A stretch of 64,000 nt of DNA. Source: Turbatrix aceti (lineage: Eukaryota > Nematoda > Chromadorea > Rhabditida > Panagrolaimidae). The position numbers and the translations under genes are program-made. Of the stretch, positions 21,338 through 31,616 are shown piece by piece. Below the pieces are notes generated by a model, which did no database searches, had not been told where the DNA came from, and saw only the letters and a list, made by a program, of their open reading frames with translations. The first letter of the stretch is position 1; every line of letters starts with the position of its first letter. The stretch is from NCBI GenBank assembly GCA_963969345.1, contig OZ017767.1, positions 1,302,001 through 1,366,000 of the forward strand, written 5' to 3'.

Positions 21338-21973
21338 TGTCGCAACGCGAGGTCTCGACGCGAAAGAGAAGGACACTGCACAATTGCCCGCGCCTCTTCT
21401 AGCATATTCCTCAGCCCAACCTTCTGGAAGATTCCTGCCCTATCGTCGCGTGTGCGTCTTCTAGAATGTTCTGACCCATTGACTATATAAACCCCCCCTT
21501 GGTCTATGATCTTTGAACTTTGTTCGACTGTCTTGTTTGTGCTTCTCGGGTGCTGAATAAACCCCACGTTCTATTCATGTGCCTCTGTGCGATCAGCGAC
21601 TTCGACGACCAGCTCCATCCTCGACTGGTCTCCCGCTCGCTCCTTGATCCCGGACCAGCCTCCCTCAGCGCTCGGTCCATCCGCGTTCTCCGACCGGCAA
21701 CTCGGTGCCCGGTCCTCGCTTGGCACCTGCACCCACGGGCGCGTGCAGGAATCTCCTGGGTGAATTCCTCTTCTCCTTTGGTTTTCTCTGTCGCTTGCCG
21801 TCCCGTTACAGGCAACGCGACCCGGCCCCGCCTCTGACTACCTACGCTCCGGAACTCACGTCCTCGGTGAGTTCCTTTCCGTTTCGGTTCCTGTCGCTTG
21901 CCGCCCCGTTACAGGCAACGCGACCCCCTGCGCCACCACCCCAATCCATCCGGGAGCCTGGTGTGCTCCCACA
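21338..21973 (+). mobile_element. Solo LTR (636 bp) with 4-bp target duplication
   Basis: Begins TGTCGCAACGCGAGG and ends GTGTGCTCCCACA (TG...CA), flanked by ATGC at 21334-21337 and 21974-21977. The empty site AAATTATGCATTGAC is preserved upstream of copies A and B. On the plus strand there is a promoter-like GACTATATAAACC near 21482 and AATAAA at about 21554, the order expected in an LTR. A TGTCGCTTGCCG...GTTACAGGCAACGCGACCC unit is repeated near the 3' end. The internal region and second LTR are absent, so it is a recombined solo LTR, probably Ty3/gypsy- or BEL-like. Confidence 0.82.
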
Positions 21974-22256
21974 ATGCATTGACTAAAAATTATATACTTC
22001 AGATGTACACTACTTAGCAGAACTATTTGCAACAGAATCCTCCGACAAAGAACGATGTTCAGAGATTCTACGCGGAAAAGCTCTTGGGAGCAGACGAAGA
22101 CAGAGGAGCTCGACACACATTGTGGATATCACAAGGAGAGCGACTCGTTGTACACATTTCCGTCATGGGTTAAACACGGTGTTCAACAAGCCAAAAATTA
22201 TACCGAAGCGAGTTGACGCTTCGTCCCAACAACTAACCGCTCACTAACGGTGAAAT

Positions 22257-22542
22257 CATTTTCATTTATTCTCTATCTCATACGCACCATATCATACATA
22301 CAACACTACAATGAACAGTCAGTCAGAAGGTGACGAAGATGATGATGGCGACTCGTACGTAGAGGGGCCCATCCGGAACGGATGTCATTGCGATACGTGC
22401 ACCCTGAGTTCGTAGCTCTGATAGGGGACGGGACGTGTTTTTGGTGTGGTGTGATTTTGATTGGATGATAACGATTGAGTTGTAGAAAACCGCTGCGCCC
22501 AAGCGGGATCGAACCTCGACCTTGATTTCCTTGTAGGGACGG
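22257..22542 (-). mobile_element. Short retroposon with tRNA-like B box and AATG-type tail (286 bp)
   Basis: Flanked by an 11-bp duplication AACGGTGAAAT (22246-22256 and 22543-22553); the empty site exists upstream of copies A and B. On the minus strand it runs from a 5' part with GGTTCGATCCC (plus 22505-22515, a good Pol III B box) to a 3' tail AATAAATGAAAATG. Related copies lie at 60884-61016 (own 11-bp TSD) and 29923-29980. Long TSDs and a simple-repeat tail fit target-primed retroposition, so it is SINE-like or the 3' end of an RTE-type element. Confidence 0.75.
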
Positions 22543-22553
22543 AACGGTGAAAT

Positions 22554-23217
22554 AAGTAGAGAAAATAAGGTCGGCTCATATCAGCGCGCGATTTCGATAT
22601 TTGCAGCATCGCTTGACGCAAAAAAAACCAAAAAAACAACTTGATTTCGAAGTTGCACACATTTTTTCCGCTATGTTTAAGAAAATAAATATCCCTGCTA
22701 TTTATTATGTATAAAAAATTTTGATATTTGCGAGAAAAATGTTTTGCGTTTGTATTTTAAATTAAACAAATAAATTTAAAATACTTTTAATAAAATTGTA
22801 AGAAGTACTGTTTACCAAATGTTTTTACTCTTTATTACAGCTAATTGACAGCCATCAGATGCTCTGTTATTATTTTTGTATTTGCTGTTTACAAGCAAGG
22901 GGGGACGCTGTTAATTATAAAGATGCCTTTTTTAAGCCACAAATGCTCCCGCCCCTCTTTTAAGCTTGTTGTTATGTTTATATTCTCTGATTTATATTAC
23001 TTGCAAAATTCTCACAAAAATCTTCCGCGTACTTCTATAAAGCAGAAAAAAAATCAATGGTATATTTTAAAATCCGAAAAGATTTTACAAAAAAAGCAAC
23101 GCTCCGTCCGGGAGTTTTTCAGAAAAAAATGAAGTGGAGTCTCCGCAAGCCGTGTTCAATGATAACAACTTTATTTTTCTTATAATAAAACAAACATTAT
23201 TTCATTCCGCAATATCC
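22554..23217. other. Duplicated upstream/flanking sequence
   Basis: 22554-22840 repeats 6395-6690. 22843-22925 repeats 14265-14350. 23098-23217 repeats 15774-15893, the 3' flank of the type II membrane gene. No gene is supported. Confidence 0.5.
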
Positions 23218-24180
23218 TTAAATAAAAATTTTTTTGACCACATCACTTTGTTGTAACCCACAAAAAGCAGAAGTACTCCAAATGGGAGCATCTTTAACTT
23301 GCAAATACCATCCGTAACACTTATTCGGCTTTTCTGCAAACGTATGGTTGTTCTGCCTCTTCATTGCTCTCTGAAAAAATGCTTTTGTACGAATGTTCTT
23401 AACAATGTTGTTGCTACTTACAATGTTATCCAATATTGATGAATATGCCAGAAAGTTTTTTGTGACGGATGAAAAATCTATCCACATATAGTCGTTCCAT
23501 GAGAACCCATTGATCTGCAAAAGATAGTTCATATCGTAAGCAACGTGTCGCGTTTGTTTAATGTAATGGTAGTTAGCAAATGTCTTTTTATAGCGACCCC
23601 AAAATAAGTAGCAATACGTGTCGTAGGCGGAAGCAAGAACAAAAGTCTCTTGAAAATTCCCCGAACACTTATCTGCGGGTTGAAAAGAGTAAGTTGTCTT
23701 GTTGCATTCGATACTTTCGACAAGCATGTTGACGGCATCACAACAGTACAGAGAAGTGACAAGGGGATCTTCTTCGCACTTTTTTGTAGCATCAACTTTT
23801 TCTGCCTGCAACAAAAATTATTATGTCAAACAGTCTCTTAAGCCAGAACCATCACTTACAATCAAGTAACCCACGCAGGCCAGAATGCCACAGAACACCA
23901 AGCATAAGAGTACACAGGGAATAAAGTACATAAGCTGGCGGTGTTTTTTGCGGAAGTGGTTGAAACCTCCGTAGCATCTGCTGAACTTTGTGTGATATAA
24001 AACATACGACTTCACGCTGCTGAGGTTCTCGGTCAAAGTTCCGTACTCCGAACAGTTTGGTGAATCCGTAATTGTTAGAGCCGCCAGTGAATCATTAGAA
24101 GGCAGTGCTGTCGCGTTCGGATCATCCTCCTGGATAAGTAGAGGGTTGGTGTCGCAAATTCCTCCGTCACGACCATTCAT
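23218..24180 (-). CDS. Type II membrane protein with cysteine-rich outer domain, copy 2 (about 302 aa)
   Basis: Model complement(join(23218..23805,23860..24180)). It is offset by exactly 7324 bp from copy 1 across the whole gene and nearly identical. The only coding change noticed is YLIPC to YFIPC in the membrane helix. The same single helix, outer cysteines and splice sites are present. The duplicated block extends from about 23134 to beyond 24480 and includes the flank that leads into the srw-type receptor tail. A duplication this similar is recent, or is kept similar by gene conversion. Confidence 0.68.
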
Positions 24181-24506
24181 TGCGGGCGTTTTCTCGGCAA
24201 CAATAGAGCAATTGAAAGCCACGGCCGACAAAATCGATACTATAATCAGAAATTTGGGTAAATGTAAATTTTTTGGGGTACATGTTGTTGTTTTTCGCAC
24301 GTCCGGTTTTTCACCTTTTACTGTCGTGTTCTCAAGCATGGAGCGGGTGCGAACCAAGCTTTGCGGCAAGGTTTTTATATAATACTACTTTGGATTACGA
24401 TGAAAGAAGGTTTCAATAAATGAAAATAAATTGTTTGGACTGTGTCAGAATTTTGATATTTATTATCACGTTTAGTTTCAAATTTCACAATTTTAGACGA
24501 AACTTT

Positions 24507-25748
24507 TCAATTTTTGATCGTTGTCAGTTGAATGAAAACTGCGCCACAGCATAAAATTATTGTAGAAATAATAAAAACCGTAATTGAAATTTTGGGATGT
24601 TGTTTGACAGTTTTGATAAACACCTAAAAATGCAAAGCTAAGAAACATCTGTGATAAACATCTTACTGTTGAACTTCATACCTGCCGAAACTGCTTGCTC
24701 ATCCCACAGTAAATGAAAAACGACATTGAAGCATGAATAAGCGACAACATGTCCATCAAGTCGCCCAAATTGTTGTAAAAATTGAATACAAATTCCTCGG
24801 AACTAATAGCCACAGCCACCGACATGAACGTCTGTGGAGATTCTGTGACAACACATAAAACCATAATGGCCAGCATTAGTTGCGTGGTCTTAATTTCTTT
24901 TTTCACCTTTACGGTCAACGGTGATTTGAAAAGCATAGCCGGTTGTGCTGTTGAACCCGTTCCAACGTTGGAAATATTATCACTGACAAGTTTCTTGTGT
25001 CGTCTGTCACTTGCGATCAAAATTTTGATCAAAATTATGGAAAGTACAAGTAGGCAGATTATGGGGATTAATTTGAAAAGAATTGCCCAGATCCAGGCTT
25101 GCATGTGGTACAGTAAACAATCGTGCAAAGAAGCCAAATTGCTGGTGCTGATTTCAAAACTAAAACGTTAATGCTATTTTTTTAGATACAAATTTCAAAA
25201 GAAAATTAAAACCTTCCGTCATCAAATTCAGAACTATAATTTACAGTATACGTCAGAATATTTGGTATATTTAACGTACAAACACACATAACGATCAATA
25301 AACTAGTGCATACGGAATAATGCATAGTAAATGCAAAATCTGAAGTCAGGATAATCACCCGGATGACTCCCAGGTACACGTAAAACCACATGACATTTGA
25401 GTACGATACAAGCGTCAACCACAAAAATCCATCTGTTAGACAAAATATAAAATATGAATATTTGATATTATCGTAAAATATATCACAAAACACCCTAACC
25501 CAGGCATTTGCGATAAATACAGTACAATTGCAAGCTGCAATGCACACAAAAATAAAGTTAAACGGGGATCGCAGTTCTTTTTGAAGAAATATACTAATGA
25601 CAAAAACGTTAGTTATTGTGCCAAAAATGCAAAGCACCATGGAAAGCATCCAGTGGTACGGTTTGTATGCGTTGTTGATCGCGGATGTTACGTCGTAGAG
25701 GTAACTCTCGCTTGGCCACTGCCACAAAGCAGGCGTTTCGCATTCCAT
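24507..25748 (-). CDS. srw/DMSR-type G protein-coupled receptor with an extra C-terminal helix (about 376 aa)
   Basis: Model complement(join(24507..24623,24682..25159,25213..25748)); 1131 nt, in frame. Exon 1 starts MECETPALWQWPSESYLYDV and gives YHWMLSMVLCIFGTITNVFV for helix 1, then KELRSPFNFIFVCIAACNCT for helix 2. Exon 2 has SNLASLHDCLLYHMQAWIW, helix 5 (LVLSIILIKILIAS), KEIKTTQLMLAIMVLCVVTE for helix 6 with ESPQTFM, and a helix 7 ending SFFIYCGMSKQFRQ. These are hallmarks of nematode srw and myosuppressin-type (DMSR) receptors, which sit in the plasma membrane and usually bind peptides. Exon 3 adds FIKTVKQHPKISITVFII and more hydrophobic residues, an eighth hydrophobic segment unusual for the family. 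That exon also appears in modular gene C. Confidence 0.85.
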
Positions 25749-26398
25749 GGTTTTTTGTAAAGTCTTGAAGAATTGGTAAAAACGGCGTTTATCAGATTTC
25801 TGTTGAGTATATTTATTACAGGGTAAAACATGTTATTATGTTTTTTTTCAATGAACAGGACCACATAGTAAACATGATTATTAACTTTACAAGATTCGTA
25901 ATGTAATAAGGTTTTTTGAATTTGTGAGGACATATAAGAAAATTTGTGAATGCTCTCGTTGTCACCATTTTTATGAAAACCTTATATGTAAATATAAAAT
26001 AGGTAAAATTGAATAATGTGCAAAACAATTAATTTTATACGTAATATATTTAAATATATTATCGTTTTCAAAGACATCACCTCACATCACTTCTACAAGA
26101 TAAGGGGTAAATTGAATGCAAAACAATTAATTCAAAGTTGTTTTTTTTTCTGAAAAAAAACTATGAATTTTATGTTTTAATTTTTTTAATCACTTTGCTA
26201 CACAATGACGTCCGATGAAACATATTCTGCAAACTCCACCATTTGTAAGACCATGCACTTTATCATTAAGCACAAGTGCATGTGCATATTACCTTTGACA
26301 ACAAATGCACCTGCATGCAGGCCTGCAGAATAGTTTGATACCAGATATAAAAACTCTTCAAAAATGGTGTTTACATATTGTATCTTAACATTTTCAAC
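25749..26398. other. Intergenic region between divergent receptor genes
   Basis: AT-rich spacer upstream of both the srw-type gene (-) and receptor family member 2 (+). It must hold both promoters, but no specific element is recognisable. TATAAAAA at about 26346 lies roughly 53 bp before the plus-strand ATG. Confidence 0.4.
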
Positions 26399-27426
26399 AT
26401 GCAACCATATTTGCTAAATTGGTCTTTTTATACCTACATTTTCACCTTTGAAATGGGATTTGGGGTTCTTTGGTTGAATCTTGCTGCATTGATCTCCGTC
26501 TTAAAGGTATGTTATGTTTATACAATTTTTCATCCAAAAACTTGCAGAATCAATCGCAAAGTCCATTGCAAAAATCCAGCACTTTTTTCATCTGTATAAT
26601 GATTTATTTGAGCGTTTTGTTTACTATTTTCAACCTTATAATACTGTACACCGATTTTGCTACCGAGCTGCACATCACTTCAAATGCAGATGTCATTGAC
26701 GATGAAAGCAGTTTACACGAAGAAATGAGTCGACTGATTTATGTTGCAATGTTTGGGAAGAATTTTAGCAATATAACAGTAAACTTTTTCTTCCTTGGAT
26801 TGTTTACACTATCACTGAATCAATTTTTTATTTTTTATTGTCCATGTCTTAATAACAAAATTTTCAAAACCAAGTGTGTGTACGTTATTGTCAGTATCCT
26901 AATATCCGTAGCAGTGTGTCTCACGGCATTGCTTGTATTCTATTGTACAATTCTATTTGGTAATTTTAACGTGGTAGAAGTATACGAATATCTTGGTCAG
27001 TCATACTTTTATTTGGCTGACTTTCTCGATGAATCGGACTTCCATGTTCCGATGTTATACATGACAACATTTCTTTACACATTAATTGTCCTGGAACTCC
27101 GTTTCAATTTGGCATGGCGTATTAAAAGCGGCAGAAACTTTTTCCAACCTGTTACCAAAAATGTTAACGAAAACGTTCGACGAACGATTTGGTTCATAGC
27201 TGTTTATTGCTTTATATTGATTGCCATCAGATACATCGTGCCACTCGCTAAATATTTTTGTAACTATTTTGTATTCAGTGCAACCACTTGTGTTTATTCG
27301 GACTTGGATGACTCTAGAAATCATCTTCTGATTTTATCCCATGTTTTTAATTCTAATTCATTTTCTTTTTTGATTGCTCTTTTGAACAGTAGTACTCGAA
27401 AGACTTTTTTGTCGATGATAAAATAA
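26399..27426 (+). CDS. Seven-helix receptor-like protein, family member 2 (328 aa)
   Basis: Model join(26399..26506,26548..27426), in frame, one 41-bp intron. Exon 1: MQPYLLNWSFYTYIFTFEMG and helix 1 ending AALISVLK. Exon 2 starts NQSQSPLQKSSTFFICIMIY. The later helices are FFFLGLFTLSLNQFFIFYC, VYVIVSILISVAVCLTALLV, TTFLYTLIVLELRFNLAWRI, WFIAVYCFILIAIRYIVPL and LSHVFNSNSFSFLIALLNSS, ending TRKTFLSMIK. It is an intact member of the family described at 14569-15649 and one of the best templates for judging the broken ones. Expression in sensory cells is an inference from receptor type only. Confidence 0.8.
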
Positions 27427-27716
27427 ATAAATACTTTTCATTTTCTGAAATTTGTCTTGATATTGATCAACCCTGGCGAAACCGTTGTGTACGAACATCC
27501 GGCAATTAATGAAGTCATTAAAATTGAAAAATTTTTTGATGTTTCGCTTTTTTGTTAAAAAACGCAAAAATTCGAAAACTGTGACGTCACGATTGAGGTT
27601 TCAAAAAATAACAAAAAAAAAGGCTGGTAGAAAATATTTTTATAGTCTGCGTACTATATGCTTTACGGCACATATTGTGTATTCAAATGCATTGAATATG
27701 TCAAGGTACAGATTAT
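27427..27716. other. Spacer between convergent receptor genes
   Basis: AT-rich, with AATAAATAAAT immediately after the member 2 stop as likely polyadenylation signal. Nothing else is seen. Confidence 0.4.
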
Positions 27717-28782
27717 TTATTTTAACAATGATACAAAAATCTTCCGGGTATTTCCATTCATAAGAGCAATCAAAAATGACAATGAATTTGCCAGAAAAAC
27801 GTATGATAATATAATGGTATGATATTGGTTCTGACGATCATAACCCATACACTGCACAGAAAGTTCGCAAAAATACACAAAAAGTGGCGAAATTGATTTT
27901 GCTGCTAATAAGATAAAACAGTAAATGGCGATGCGCCAGGCAGATTTGTGTAGACTTTCATTGACGTTCTGTGTAACGGGTTTGAAAAAGTCAAAACCGC
28001 TTTTGATTCGCCAGGTCACGTTATAGCGAAGTTCGAGGACAATCAATATGTAAAAAAATACTGTCATTTGAAAAATAGGTACATAAGAACCATAATAAAA
28101 CAATGTGTCTGAGAAAGCACGTGGCAAAAAGTTGTAAGGAATACCGAAATAATCAGTTATTTGATCCAAATCCATATTAATAAAAACAGCAATACCATAA
28201 TGTATAATCAAAGCGGTATTAAAACATGAAATTAGTAACAGGACACTGCCAATGAAGTACATACAATTTCCTTTGAAAATAAAAAAATTCATTTTCGGAA
28301 AATAAAAAATGGAAAACTGATTTACAGAAAGCATAAACAATCCCAGCCAGAAATAGTTGCATCCACAGTACTCTGAGCATAAAAAGAAATATAAATAAGT
28401 TGGTAATATTTTTTCTGTGCACTGTTTATCTCATTGCTACTACTTGTATCATTACTAAAACATTCAATATTTTTTTCAGTTTGTTGACAATGAGCAAGAT
28501 ATAGCGTTTCCAAAAAATGAGAATACAACATCAACAGGTTATAAATACTGAAAAGGATGCTAAAATAAATCATAATACAAATGAAAAAAAGGCTAGACTT
28601 CTGAAGTTGACTTTGAGATTGACTCTGCAATTTTTTTTTGTTAAAAATAATTTGTTAAAAAATGCCGTGCAAACCTTTATGACGGAGAAGAGAGCAACAA
28701 GGTTGAGCCAAACAATTACCAATCCCATAACAAAAGCAAAAAGGTATGTGTAGAAAGAAAAATTAAGAGGAAAATATTCCAT
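27717..28782 (-). pseudogene. Seven-helix receptor family member 3, apparent frameshift
   Basis: Exon 1 28675-28782 (MEYFPLNFSFYTYLFAFVMG ... LFSVIK) and exon 2 from 28624 (SQSQSQLQKSSLFFICIMIY). The frame is shared with the family up to QKKYYQLIYISFYAQST at about 28370. The conserved next block YFWLGLFMLSVNQFSIFYFP then continues in a different frame to the stop at 27717. Aligned with member 4 (FYGKDHNDETNNFFWLG) this looks like a one-base loss. An intron ending in TTTTTATGCTCAG is an alternative, since member 5 does have an intron nearby, but no convincing donor was found. The rest (LELRYNVTWRIKSGFDFF; SLSFLIALMNG) is well preserved. Confidence 0.65.
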
Positions 28783-29129
28783 ATTTCAAAGTCAATTGCG
28801 AGTGACTTTTCTTAAAGGTGCCAACCGGAAAACGTGTTACATTCATTTCAGAGCGAAAAAATTGTTTACTGCCATCGTTGATAAAAAACGCCAAAAAAGG
28901 TAAGTTAATTGTTTTTTTTCAGGTTTAAATTGTAATCACAGCTCGTACGCAAAATGCCCTCAGATCTTACCCCAGAAAATACATTCGGAACTGCAGGTGC
29001 ATTTTTATTTTTCTCATTCCGGCCGTTTGTTTTTGACAATGTGTCAATGATCACAAATATTTTTTTGGAGCGTTTACCAAAAACCTACATCAAATGAGTC
29101 AACGGAAATATTAATAAATTAGTATTTAT
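28783..29129. other. Intergenic region related to 30360-31030
   Basis: GTAAGTTAATTGTTTTTTTTCAG followed by CTCGTACGCAAAATGCCCTC (here two separate strings, 28909-28962) has a relative at 30399-30457 and 31005-31015, where the MITE at 30458 is inserted. No gene is supported. Confidence 0.4.
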
Positions 29130-30250
29130 TTATTTCAACAAAGATACAAAAATGTTTCGAGTATTACCATTCAAAAGAGCAATCAAAAATGACAACGAAT
29201 TTGCATTAAAAACGTGAGACAAAATAATAACATGATTTTGGCTTTCATGCTCCAAACCGCTACAATATCCAGTATAATATATGTGAGTTTCTACAAAATC
29301 GCAGAAATATCTGGCAATCAGTGGAACAAATCCCGCCCCTAATAAAACGATGCAGTAAACACCGATGCGCCATGCGACTTTGTTTAGCTCTTCGCTGGCG
29401 TTTTGTGTAATCGGTTGAAAAAACTTTCTGCCACTTTTGATTCGCCAAGTAAAGTTGAAGCGAATTTCTAGAAAGAGTAATACATAAAGGAATGCGGTCA
29501 CGTAAAACATAGAAATGTGAGATTTGAAATCAAGCAAAACGTATGTAAGAAAATAGGGCAAAACATTTTCGGGAAGTGAAAAGTAATCATCTATTTCGTC
29601 CGAATCCATATCGCGAAATAGTGCTGTGCCATAAAATACAACCATTGCAGTATTTAAAATTGAAAAAAATAATAATGTACTGCCAATAATGTACATACAC
29701 TTGCTTTTAAAAATTTTAGAATTAAACTTTGGAAAGTAAAAAATTGAAAATTGATTTAATGAAAGCATAAATAATCCCAGCCAGAAAAAATTATTTGTTT
29801 CATCGTTGTGATCTTTGCCATAAAACAATATCCAAATCAACCGATGATATTCCTTTTGTGCAATGCTGGGCTCGTCACTGTCACACGATAACGATGTTTT
29901 CTGGCATTCAGCAATTGTATATGTATGATATGGTGCGTACGAGTTAGAGAATAAATGAAATGAAATGAATGAAATGAATGTACAAAAATAAAAGGTTGTA
30001 AATTGTAGATAGAAGACTAAAATAAATCATAACGCAAATGAAAAAGAAGCTGGATATTTGTAATTCACTCGTGAATTGATTCTGCAAGTTTTTGGTTTGA
30101 CAAATCGGATAAAACATAATTTACTTTTATGACAGAGTACAGAGCATCAATGTTTAGCAGAATAACCACGACTCCAAAAACAAAGGTAATTATGTAGGTG
30201 TAAAAAGAACTATCAAGATGAATTAAGTAGTAGCTTTCGGTTTCATCCAT
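29130..30250 (-). pseudogene. Seven-helix receptor family member 4, interrupted by a retroposon remnant
   Basis: Exon 1 30125-30250 (MDETESYYLIHLDSSFYTYI) and exon 2 from 30081 (NQFTSELQISSFFFICVMIY). The frame then runs into a short repeat at 29923-29980 and stops at TAA within it. After the insert the family sequence resumes (ECQKTSLSCDSDEPSIAQKE) and stays open through FFWLGLFMLSLNQFSIFYFP, LEIRFNFTWRIKSGRKFFQP and SLSFLIALLNG to the stop at 29130. The insert is the AATG-tailed 3' end of the retroposon also found at 60884 and 22257. The long preserved downstream frame suggests a recent loss. Confidence 0.72.
29923..29980 (+). mobile_element. Truncated copy of the AATG-tailed retroposon
   Basis: GTATGATATGGTGCGTACGA through GAGAATAAATGAAATG... 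ends in an AATG-type tail. It matches the reverse complement of 60884-60945. Only the 3' ~60 bp are present; no clear target duplication. Confidence 0.7.
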
Positions 30251-30457
30251 CTTAAAAGCGTTGAATGTGAAAAATCCTTCTTAGTTAGCTCAATGTTAAG
30301 AGTCAATCAGTAAACAGGTGCGTGAAATTTGCCTTTTGGACAAATTTACTCATTCGCGTAATTTTTTTTTACAGCGATCATTAATCAAGTTACCCCAAAA
30401 AAGTAAGTAAATTGTTTTTTTCAGGCTCCAATTGTAAACTGAGTTTGTACGCAGAAT

Positions 30458-30996
30458 CAGAGTTGTTCGATGCTCACAAAATTGCTCCTGCTCACTGCTC
30501 GCTCCTGCTCAGCTCACGAGCGCGAGCGGAGCGAGCGCGAAAAATTGGAGTGCTCAATGAGCATGAGCAGAGCGAGCACGAAAAATTGAATTGCTCAAAG
30601 AGCGCGAGCAGAGCGAGCGCGAGAAATTTTAAAAATGAGCACTGCTCACTATAAATTTAGTGCTACAAATACTAAAATACTGGTAATTTCGACCAAAAAC
30701 ACGATGTTGGGGGTATCTCCAAGCAGTATACGGTCTTTCTTTTCGTGAGGGACTGAATTTGTGTCTTAAAATTCACTTTTTTTGTGTGAGCCATGTTTGC
30801 TCATTGCTCGCTCCTGCTCAACTCACGAGCGTGAGCAGAGCAAGAGCAGAGGATCTGAGAATAAAAGAGCGCGAGCAGAGCGAGCGCGAAAATTTTAGGA
30901 ACTCAAAGAGCATGAGCAGAGCGAGCACGGAAAATTGAATTGCTCAAAGAGCGCGAGCAGAGCGAGCACTGAAAATTGTCGAATTGAACAACTCTG
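30458..30996. mobile_element. hAT-like MITE made of GAGC-rich repeats, 8-bp TSD (539 bp)
   Basis: Termini CAGAGTTGTTCGA and TTGAACAACTCTG, flanked by CGCAGAAT at 30450-30457 and 30997-31004. The related site at 28950-28960 (CGCAAAAT) has no insert. The interior carries several copies of GAGCGCGAGCAGAGCGAGCG followed by AAAATT, themselves near-palindromic, plus a unique middle. A relic with similar CGAGCC units lies at 42781-42870. No coding capacity. Confidence 0.85.
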
Positions 30997-31004
30997 CGCA
31001 GAAT

Positions 31005-31616
31005 GCCCTCGAAGGCTACATCAGATAAAAGGGGGCAACAGCAGGTGCATGTTGTTATTCTCATTATATTTTTCTTATTCTATTTATGTAGCCGTATTTT
31101 TGATAACGTTAATGATCACAAAAAATATTCCGCTTCTAACTTTGATCAAAATTTTTATAAAGAAATACATGAATACAACACAGCGATACCAATTTCAAAA
31201 ATAAAACCTGGGAACAAGAACATGGTGACGACGGAGAAGGTCAGGGAACGACGCATGAATTTGACACGAAAAAAAATCAAGTCAAATTCAGAGAAAGCGG
31301 ACGATCACGTTTTTTGCACTGATTACTTGGCGCAAAACCTCTTTTCTTGTTGAGAGCATGTTTTCTTTTGAGAAAACGGGTTTGTCACCGTGAATGTTGT
31401 AGATTCATTTTCCAAACAAGAAAGTGATCACAACATAATATTTATTTCTTTTCATTACAATAATTTATAAAAATGTACACAAATCTATTTGGATTTTATT
31501 TTGTCTAAAAAATTTTCAATTTGTCTATAAAAAACATCTCTGTACAAAACAATTGGACTGTGCAAAAATTTTAGGAAATAAAAAAGGGGCTCGGGCTTGG
31601 GAATCTTTTCTTTTCT
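31005..31616. other. Intergenic region, nothing recognised
   Basis: AT-rich flank of the MITE and 3' flank of the gene at 31617-32770. Short plus-strand frames have no support. Confidence 0.4.

Noticed and set aside
21504..21837. Overlapping opposite-strand frames in the LTR
   Set aside because: They reflect GC-rich LTR sequence; LTR termini and target duplication explain the region better.
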